A DNA stretch of 18,582 nt from CAIYZT01 sp052387855 (GTDB lineage Bacteria > Pseudomonadota > Alphaproteobacteria > Rhodobacterales > Rhodobacteraceae): positions 1-18,582 of the forward strand of contig JBQTIT010000116.1 in NCBI GenBank assembly GCA_052387855.1, given 5' to 3'. Positions within the stretch are counted from its first letter, which is position 1. Every line of letters begins with the position of its first letter. Positions 13,026 through 18,582 of this stretch are shown in pieces. Position numbers and translations under genes: made by a program. The notes beneath the pieces are model-generated. The model was not told the origin of the DNA. It was given only the letters and a program-made list of their open reading frames with translations, and did no database searches.

Positions 13026-14621
13026 ATGTCCCCCCGCGTTCTCGTTTCCGACGAACTTTCCGAAACCGCCGTCCAGATCTTTCGCGACCGAGGGGTCGAG
13101 GTGGATTACCTGCCAAAACTCGGCAAGGACAAAGAGGCCCTTGCCGCCGCCATCGGCCAGTATGACGGCCTTGCCATCCGCTCGGCCACCAAGGTCACCG
13201 AAAAGCTGCTCGCCCAGGCCCCAAGGCTCAAGGTCGTCGGCCGGGCCGGCATCGGGGTCGACAATGTCGACATTCCCGCCGCATCGAAAAAGGGGGTGAT
13301 CGTGATGAACACGCCCTTCGGCAATTCCATCACCACGGCCGAGCACGCCATCGCGATGATGTTCTCCATCGCCCGGCAGATCCCCGAGGCCAATGCCTCG
13401 ACCCATTCCGGCAAATGGGAAAAATCCCGCTTCATGGGGGTGGAACTGTTCAACAAGACGCTTGGCGTGATCGGCGCCGGCAACATCGGCGGCATCGTCT
13501 GCGACCGCGCCCATGGGCTCAAGATGAAGGTCGTGGCCTATGACCCCTTTCTGTCGGACGAGCGGGCCAAGGCGCTGGGCGTGACCAAGGTTGATCTGGA
13601 CGAGCTGTTGCACCGGGCCGATTTCATCACCCTGCACGTGCCGCTGACCGACAAGACCCGGGGCATCCTGTCGGCGGAAAACCTGGCCAAGACCCGCAAG
13701 GGCGTGCGCATCATCAACTGCGCGCGCGGCGGGCTGATCGACGAGGCGGCGTTGCTGGCGGCTCTGAACTCTGGCCACGTCGCCGCCGCCGCGCTGGATG
13801 TGTTCGAGGTGGAGCCGGCCACCGAAAGCCCGCTCTTCGGCCATCCGAACGTGGTCTGCACCCCCCATCTCGGCGCCGCCACCACCGAGGCGCAGGAAAA
13901 TGTCGCCCTGCAGGTGGCCGAGCAGATGGCGGATTATCTGATCACCGGCGCGGTGCAGAACGCGCTGAACATGCCCAATGTCACGGCCGAAGAGGCCGCC
14001 GTCATGGGCCCCTGGATCAAGCTGGCGGGCCATCTGGGCAGCTTCATCGGCCAGATGACGGATGAGCCGATCCGCGCCATCAACATCCTTTATGACGGGC
14101 GGGTGTCGGATATGAACCTTGCCGCGCTCAACCAGGCGGTGATCGCGGGGGTGATGAAGGCGTCAAACCCGGATGTGAACCTGGTCTCGGCCCCCATCGT
14201 GGCCAAGGAGCGCGGCATTCAGGTGTCGACCACCCGGCAGGACAAGACCGGCGCCTTTGACGCCTATGTCAAGGTGACGATGGTCACCGACAAGCGCGAA
14301 CGCTCGGTCGCCGGCACCTGCTTTTCCGACGGCAAGCCGCGGTTCATCCAGATCAAGGGCATCAATATCGACGCCGAGATCGGCGCGCACATGCTTTACA
14401 CCACCAACGAGGATGTGCCCGGGATCATCGGCCTTCTGGGCATGACCATGGGCAAGAACAACGTGAACATCGCGAACTTCACGCTGGGGCGGTCCGGCGT
14501 GGGGCAGGATGCGATCGCGCTTTTGTATCTGGATCAGCGGATCGACCCCAAGGTGGTGGACACGCTGGTTTCCACCGGAATGTTCGCCTCGGTCAAGCCG
14601 CTGGCGTTCGATCTGGGGTGA
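13026..14621 (+). CDS. serA: D-3-phosphoglycerate dehydrogenase
   Basis: SerA oxidises 3-phosphoglycerate to 3-phosphohydroxypyruvate with NAD+, the committed step of serine synthesis. The 531-residue protein is the long type: catalytic and NAD-binding domains (1 to about 310), an intervening domain and a C-terminal ACT domain (about 456-531, containing TTNEDVPGIIGLLGMTMG) that in this family binds serine for feedback control. Motifs: GRAGIGVDNVD (72-82), GVIGAGNIGG (147-156, NAD-binding glycines 150, 152 and 155), NCARGGLIDE with R234, DVFEVEP with E263, and TPHLGAATTEAQ with catalytic H281. The ATG at 13026 follows GACAGGAGT. Two shortened copies of this start region lie directly upstream at 12698 and 12861. 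With serC upstream and serB divergent, the whole serine pathway is here. Confidence 0.97.
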   Translation: MSPRVLVSDELSETAVQIFRDRGVEVDYLPKLGKDKEALAAAIGQYDGLAIRSATKVTEKLLAQAPRLKVVGRAGIGVDNVDIPAASKKGVIVMNTPFGNSITTAEHAIAMMFSIARQIPEANASTHSGKWEKSRFMGVELFNKTLGVIGAGNIGGIVCDRAHGLKMKVVAYDPFLSDERAKALGVTKVDLDELLHRADFITLHVPLTDKTRGILSAENLAKTRKGVRIINCARGGLIDEAALLAALNSGHVAAAALDVFEVEPATESPLFGHPNVVCTPHLGAATTEAQENVALQVAEQMADYLITGAVQNALNMPNVTAEEAAVMGPWIKLAGHLGSFIGQMTDEPIRAINILYDGRVSDMNLAALNQAVIAGVMKASNPDVNLVSAPIVAKERGIQVSTTRQDKTGAFDAYVKVTMVTDKRERSVAGTCFSDGKPRFIQIKGINIDAEIGAHMLYTTNEDVPGIIGLLGMTMGKNNVNIANFTLGRSGVGQDAIALLYLDQRIDPKVVDTLVSTGMFASVKPLAFDLG

Positions 14622-14651
14622 GTCTGGACTTGGCAGATATGCCCCAAGCAT

Positions 14652-14718
14652 ATCTGCCCGCGCCTGCCTGCCCCCGGCAGGCGCGTTGCCGCGCCAGCCC
14701 AGGCAGGCGCGGGCAGAT
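14652..14718. repeat. 19-bp perfect inverted repeat downstream of serA
   Basis: ATCTGCCCGCGCCTGCCTG (14652-14670) is exactly complementary to 14700-14718, with a 29-base GC-rich loop that itself can fold (GGCAGGCGCG region). It lies 30 bp beyond the serA stop. There is no T-tract; an mRNA 3'-end stabiliser or a repeat-element remnant are both plausible. Confidence 0.8.
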
Positions 14719-14777
14719 AGGAGCCGTCCGGTTTGCGGCACAACGCCCCTTGGCCTTCGCCTTGCGGCTTCAGCCAA

Positions 14778-14820
14778 CGGACCGGGAAACTCTGCCCCGC
14801 AGAGTTTCCTTTTCGGTCCG
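14778..14820. terminator. Bidirectional terminator between serA and gnd
   Basis: A perfect 11-bp stem GGAAACTCTGC (14785-14795) / GCAGAGTTTCC (14799-14809) with a CCC loop is followed by TTTT, all inside an outer 7-bp pair CGGACCG (14778-14784) / CGGTCCG (14814-14820). It sits between the convergent serA and gnd genes, ending only 8 bp from the end of gnd, and could serve both. Confidence 0.75.
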
Positions 14821-14827
14821 AAGCGCC

Positions 14828-16228
14828 CTAATGCCCGCCCCAGGGCCCGTGCTTGCCGGGCCGCCCGTCGATCCGCTCGAACCCATGCGCGCCGAAATAG
14901 TCGCGCTGGGCCTGGATCATGTTCGCGGTGCCGCGCGCGGTGCGCATCAGGTCGAACCAGGCGAGGCCTGCCGACAGCGCCGGCACCGCGTGCCCGGCCA
15001 GCGCCGCCGCCGCCACCACGCGGCGCAGGGCGCCGTGGTGCGCGCGCAGATGGGCGGCAAAGGCCGGCGCCAGGATCAGGTTGCGCCCGGCATCCTCGGT
15101 CAGCGCCTGCGCCATATGGTCCAGCATGTCCGACCGGATGATGCAGCCGGCGCGCCAGACCCGCGCCGCCTCGGGCAGGGGCACGCCCCAGCCGTAAGAC
15201 GCCGAGGCCGCCGCCAGCATGGTGAAGCCCTGAGCATAGCACAGGATCTTGCCGGCGATCATCGCGCCCTCCAGGTCGGCCAGATCCAGCGTCAGCCGCT
15301 GCGGCCCGGCGCCAAAGGCCGCCTCGCCCGCCCGACGCTCGTCAAGACGCGCCGAGACGTTGCGCGCCATCACCGCCGCCTCGATCACCGGGACCGGCGC
15401 CGCCAGATGCTGCGCCTCGATCGCGGTCCAGCGGCCGGTGCCCTTTTGCCCGGCGGCATCGAGGATGACATCGAGCATCGCGGCGCCCGTCGCCGGGTCG
15501 ACCGCCCGCGCCACGGCGCCGGAAATCTCGATCAGGTAGCTGCGCAGCGTGCCCGCGTTCCACCCCTCCAGCACGCCGGCGATGGCGGGCGCCCCCATGC
15601 CGAGCCCGTCGCGCATCAGCCCGTAGGCCTCGGCGATCATCTGCATGTCGGCGTATTCGATGCCGTTGTGCACGGTCTTGACGAAATGCCCCGCGCCGCG
15701 CGGGCCCATCCAGGTCGCGCAGGGCACCTGCCCGTGCCGCGCCGCGATCGAGGTCAGCACCGGCGCCACCCGGTCCCAGGCCGCCCTTGGCCCGCCGCCC
15801 ATGATCGAGGGGCCATGCCGCGCGCCCTCTTCGCCGCCCGACACGCCAATGCCGAGAAAGGGCAGGCCCGCCGCCTCGGCCGCCGCCGCCCGCCGCTCGG
15901 TGTCGTGGAAATTCGCGTTGCCGGCGTCGATGATCAGATCGTCCGGCCCCATCAGCGGGCGCAGCGCGGCGATCTGGTCGTCCACCGCCTGCCCTGCCGG
16001 CACCATCAGGATCACCGCGCGCGGCGGCCTGAGCGCGGCCACCAGCGCGGGCAGGCTATCGCAGGGCACGATGTTCGGCGCCAGATCGCCGGCCGCGCCA
16101 TGAAACGCCGCCGTCACCGACCCGGTACGGTTCCAGACCGCAATCCGGTGTCCCTTTTCCGCGATGTTGAGCGCCAGCGCCGCGCCCATGGTGCCAAGCC
16201 CGACCAGCCCGATTGCGGCAAATTCCAT
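14828..16228 (-). CDS. gnd: 6-phosphogluconate dehydrogenase, decarboxylating
   Basis: Gnd converts 6-phosphogluconate to ribulose 5-phosphate and CO2, producing NADPH in the oxidative pentose phosphate pathway. The 466-residue product is standard length. It has the Rossmann motif GLGTMG (10-15), NR (33-34) in the cofactor specificity loop, DAGNANF (101-107), the family signature GIGVSGGEEGARHGPSIMGGG (126-146), catalytic K184 and E191 in HFVKTVHNGIEYADMQ, and a C-terminal tail with YFGAHGFERIDG. The ATG at 16228 follows a G-rich stretch (GGGGGGTCTGGG). It is divergent from the metallophosphatase gene with a 131-bp gap. No zwf or pgl gene is visible here. Confidence 0.95.
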   Translation of the reverse strand: MEFAAIGLVGLGTMGAALALNIAEKGHRIAVWNRTGSVTAAFHGAAGDLAPNIVPCDSLPALVAALRPPRAVILMVPAGQAVDDQIAALRPLMGPDDLIIDAGNANFHDTERRAAAAEAAGLPFLGIGVSGGEEGARHGPSIMGGGPRAAWDRVAPVLTSIAARHGQVPCATWMGPRGAGHFVKTVHNGIEYADMQMIAEAYGLMRDGLGMGAPAIAGVLEGWNAGTLRSYLIEISGAVARAVDPATGAAMLDVILDAAGQKGTGRWTAIEAQHLAAPVPVIEAAVMARNVSARLDERRAGEAAFGAGPQRLTLDLADLEGAMIAGKILCYAQGFTMLAAASASYGWGVPLPEAARVWRAGCIIRSDMLDHMAQALTEDAGRNLILAPAFAAHLRAHHGALRRVVAAAALAGHAVPALSAGLAWFDLMRTARGTANMIQAQRDYFGAHGFERIDGRPGKHGPWGGH

Positions 16229-16303
16229 CCCAGACCCCCCATTTCCTGCGCCGTTAGCGCTCGCAAACGTGCTAACACGCCTGCCGGCGTCTGAAAACCG
16301 CTC

Positions 16304-16332
16304 TTGTGCCGGCCGGGGCTGGCCCCTAATCC
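16304..16332 (+). promoter_or_regulatory. Putative promoter of the metallophosphatase gene
   Basis: TTGTGC (16304-16309) and TAATCC (16327-16332) are 17 bp apart, with a predicted leader of about 20 bases before the ATG at 16360. The match is modest and rests on spacing and position in the divergent gap. Confidence 0.3.
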
Positions 16333-16359
16333 TGCGCCCGAGGCAACCAGGGGTCCGGA

Positions 16360-17094
16360 ATGCGCAGCTATGCGATTGGCGACATACACGGCCAGCTTGA
16401 CCTGCTGAAGGATCTGCACGGCCTGATCGCGCAGGACATGGCCCGGCACGGGCCGGCCCCGGTCATCCATATCGGCGATCTGGTCGACCGTGGCCCCGAC
16501 AGCGCCGGCGTGGTCGGCTATCTGGCGGCGGGCATCGCAGAGGGGGCCGACTGGGTGGTGCTGAAAGGCAACCATGACCGCATGTTCACGACCTTTCTGA
16601 CCGATCCCTCGGCGCAGGACCCGGGCCTGCGGTCTGATCTGTCCTATCTGCATCCCCGGATCGGCGGGGCCGCGACGCTTGGCTCCTATGGCGTCGCGAA
16701 TGCCGGCGACCGCCCCCTTGCCCCGGTCCATGCCGAGGCGGTCCGCGCCGTGCCCCGCGCGCATCGCGACTTTTTGCAGGCCTGCCCCACCTGGCACCGG
16801 CGCGGCGGCGTGGTCTTTGTCCATGCCGGCATCCGCCCCGGCCTGCCGATCGAGGCGCAGGCGGAGGATGATCTGCTCTGGATCCGCAAGCCCTTTCTTG
16901 AGGAAGCGTGCGATCATGGCGCGCTGATCGTACATGGCCACACCGCCGTCGACCGGCCCACCCACTACGGCAACCGGGTCAACATCGATTCCTCGGCGGC
17001 CTATGGCGGCCCGCTGTCGGCCATCGTGATCGAGGGGGCAGAGGTCTGGCAGATCACCGACCAGGGGCGCCAGCGCCTGCTGCCGGGGGGATGA
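16360..17094 (+). CDS. PPP-type metallophosphoesterase (serine/threonine phosphatase-like)
   Basis: The 244-residue protein has the full set of calcineurin-like metal ligands: GDIHG (D8, H10), GDLVDRGPDS (D40, R44), GNHDR (N71, H72), FVHAG (H155) and VHGHT (H192, H194). The spacing and the GDLVDRGPDS form match the bacterial PPP family (ApaH/PrpE/lambda phosphatase relatives), which hydrolyse phosphoproteins or dinucleoside polyphosphates; the substrate is not evident. The start at 16360 follows AGGGGTCCGGA, and the protein begins directly with the first metal motif, as in lambda-type phosphatases. It is cytosolic, with no membrane segment. Its last 41 bases overlap the last 41 bases of the convergent MFS gene. 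Confidence 0.9.
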   Translation: MRSYAIGDIHGQLDLLKDLHGLIAQDMARHGPAPVIHIGDLVDRGPDSAGVVGYLAAGIAEGADWVVLKGNHDRMFTTFLTDPSAQDPGLRSDLSYLHPRIGGAATLGSYGVANAGDRPLAPVHAEAVRAVPRAHRDFLQACPTWHRRGGVVFVHAGIRPGLPIEAQAEDDLLWIRKPFLEEACDHGALIVHGHTAVDRPTHYGNRVNIDSSAAYGGPLSAIVIEGAEVWQITDQGRQRLLPGG

Positions 17095-18198
17095 GCGAGG
17101 TTCGGCTCAGCCTGGGATAGGCCAGGGCCGAGACCACCGACAGACCCAGCGACAGGCTGGCGGTAGCCCAGAAAAAGCCGCGCGGGCCAAAGGGCTCGAT
17201 GCTTTGCGCCAGGATCATCGGCAGCACCATCGCGCCGATCTGCGCCATGCCGATCAGAAAGGGCGACACGCGCGGATCGGCTCCCATCAGGCGGCTGCCG
17301 GTGACGTAGTAGCCCGGAAAGAACACGCCCGCCGCGATGCCGACAAAGGGAAAGAACCAGACCGGCGAGACCAGCGCGCAGCCCCAGAGCCCCGCCGAGG
17401 CCAGCGTCATGCCCGACAGGTACAGCGCAAAGGCCGGCAGCCGGTGCGCCAGAAAGATCAGCGCGATCCGGCCGGCCAGAAAGGTCAGGTAGAAGGCGGA
17501 CAAGAGCTGCGCCGCCGTCGCCTCGGCCGCGCCGGAGCGGACCAGCGCCGCCGGGCCAAGTCCGGCGAAGGACACCTCAAGCCCGATGCCGGAGGCGCCC
17601 AGCAGCAGGATCAGGGGCCGGACCCTGAACCCCGCCGCGCTCTCGGCGCGGGCGGGCGTGACCCGGGCGGCCGGGCCGGCGGCCAGCAGGATCGCCAGCG
17701 TCAGCGCGCCCAGCAGGATGAACAGCCGCTCCGGATGCGCGGTGGCCAGCGAAAACGCCAGCGGCGCCAGGATCGCCCCCAGCGAGAACACCGCGTTGAC
17801 CAGCGACAGCATGGCCGGCCCGCGCGCGCCAAAGGCCGCCAGGATCCGCGGGTTGAAGACGGCCGTCAGCGAGCCATAGCCAAGCCCCAGCACCACCGCG
17901 CCCAAAAGCGTGACGACCCAGGACAGCCCGCGCCCAGGAGCCCCGCGCCGATGGCCAGCAGGAACAGCCCCGGCCGCGGCCCGATTCGCCCGGGAAAAAG
18001 GAACATGACCAGCACCGCGCTGAGCGAGCCCACCCAATGGGCCGACAGGACCCGGCTGGCCTCTTCGGTCGAAAGCGAAAAGAGCGCCTGATAGGACAGC
18101 ACCGAGGGCCCGTACAGCGACAGCCCCGCCCCCATCATCGCAAAGGCGGCGCTGCCGGTCAGCAAGAGGGCCAGACGCTCAAACCGTGATCTGTCCAT
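17054..18198 (-). pseudogene. MFS transporter gene with a one-base frameshift
   Basis: Two overlapping minus-strand frames together make one major facilitator protein. The first starts at ATG 18198 (MDRSRFERLALL) and gives about 91 residues with the first membrane segments, up to LLAIGAGLLGAG. The second continues from about 17926 with LSWVVTLLGAVVLGLGYG and about nine more membrane segments to 17054. The span of 1,145 bases is one short of a multiple of three; restoring one C, best placed in the CCC run at 17927-17929, would give an uninterrupted protein of about 381 residues, normal for the family. The substrate is unknown. A sequencing or assembly error in a C-run is as likely as a true mutation. 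The 3' end overlaps the phosphatase gene tail-to-tail. Confidence 0.85.
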
Positions 18199-18268
18199 CG
18201 CCCGCTCCGCCTGTGCCGGCACGGCGTATCGCGGCGGCGGGAGAAGGTCAACGTCAGCGTCCCCGCCC

Positions 18269-18582
18269 ATGTGGGAACGGTTCCGGGTGACCGGTTCCGC
18301 TACACCGACAAAGGCCAGCGCCTGACCTGGCTGGCGCGAAGCGCCTGCCGGGGGAAGGGCAGGCGCTGGCCGAGGGCCTTTGGGGCCCTCGGCCGGGGAT
18401 GTTGACAGGTTTCACCATGACCTCGGCAGTAGCCTCGGCCAAAGTCGGGCGGAGAAGGAAACGCATCGCGTTTCCCCGCCCGTGTGGAAACGTGTCTGGG
18501 TGACCGGTTCCGCCCTCACACCAGAGGCCAGCGCCCGACCCGGCGGGCGTGGAGCGCCCGCCTGGGGGGGTCGGGCGCCGGC
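18269..18582. repeat. Hairpin-rich intergenic repeat, right edge (about two units)
   Basis: The sequence upstream of the MFS gene contains the same words, in the same order and orientation, as the left window edge: ACCGGTTCCGC, GGCCAGCGCC (18313-18322) / GGCGCTGGCC (18362-18371), the stem CCGAGGGCC (18370-18378) / GGCCCTCGG (18384-18392), GACAGGTTTC, ATGACCTCGGC and TAGCCTCGGCC. A second unit starts after one repeat length: ACCGGTTCCGCC then GGCCAGCGCC at 18526, 213 bp after the first, with a hairpin GCGCCCGACC (18531-18540) / GGTCGGGCGC (18569-18578) cut off by the window end. An extra hairpin (GGAAACGC..GCGTTTCC, about 18458-18476) sits between the units and is absent on the left. No convincing gene is present; the open frame at 18254-18466 is in repeat DNA. 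Confidence 0.7.

Noticed and set aside
17866..18037. Programmed frameshift in the MFS gene
   Set aside because: No slippery heptamer with a downstream structure is evident at the frame change; a lost base in a C-run explains it more simply.
18254..18466. 70-residue minus-strand frame at the right edge
   Set aside because: It lies wholly within the structured repeat DNA and shows no protein family features.
18269..18582. CRISPR array at the window edges
   Set aside because: Units are about 155-213 bp with diverged words and hairpins, not 25-40 bp identical repeats with unique spacers, and no cas genes are present.

Overview
This window is high-GC chromosomal DNA (roughly two-thirds G+C by eye) of an alphaproteobacterium, most likely family Rhodobacteraceae. 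The clues are a petP-petR-like regulator pair next to ilvE, a tightly packed histone-deacetylase-like/xseB/ispA/dxs block, a divergent serB/serC pair with serA downstream, and the GC-rich intergenic palindromes typical of that family. No rRNA, tRNA, CRISPR array, recombinase or transposase gene was seen.

Layout. At 241-5490 (minus strand) lies one apparent operon: MarR-type regulator (petP-like), OmpR-type response regulator (petR-like), histone-deacetylase-family hydrolase, xseB, ispA and dxs, with start/stop overlaps at three junctions. Divergent from it is ilvE (5630-6496, plus). Next come a small AT-richer insert (about 6497-7289) and a Gfo/Idh/MocA oxidoreductase fused to an aldo/keto reductase (7514-9523, plus). 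Then there is a TSUP-type permease and serB (minus), divergent from serC and serA (plus); serB, serC and serA together cover the three steps from 3-phosphoglycerate to serine. The 6-phosphogluconate dehydrogenase gnd (minus) follows, divergent from a PPP-type metallophosphatase (plus). That gene runs tail-to-tail into an MFS transporter gene (minus) that carries a one-base frameshift.

Three things stand out. (1) The last 45 bp of ilvE, including the stop codon, recur perfectly 838 bp downstream. They bracket a low-GC segment with a small DUF3892-like gene and no recombinase, and the putative ilvE terminator lies beyond the second copy. This looks like a tiny non-autonomous integrative element using the 3' end of ilvE as its attachment site. 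(2) Between serC and serA are two short tandem copies of the serC-serA junction, each encoding a 24-25-residue chimera of the SerA N-terminus and the SerC C-terminus, separated by near-perfect 22-bp inverted repeats. (3) Both window ends carry copies of the same long, hairpin-rich intergenic repeat family.

Functionally the window is mostly housekeeping: isoprenoid precursor and prenyl diphosphate synthesis, branched-chain amino acid transamination, serine biosynthesis and the oxidative pentose phosphate pathway. The accessory signals are confined to the spacers.
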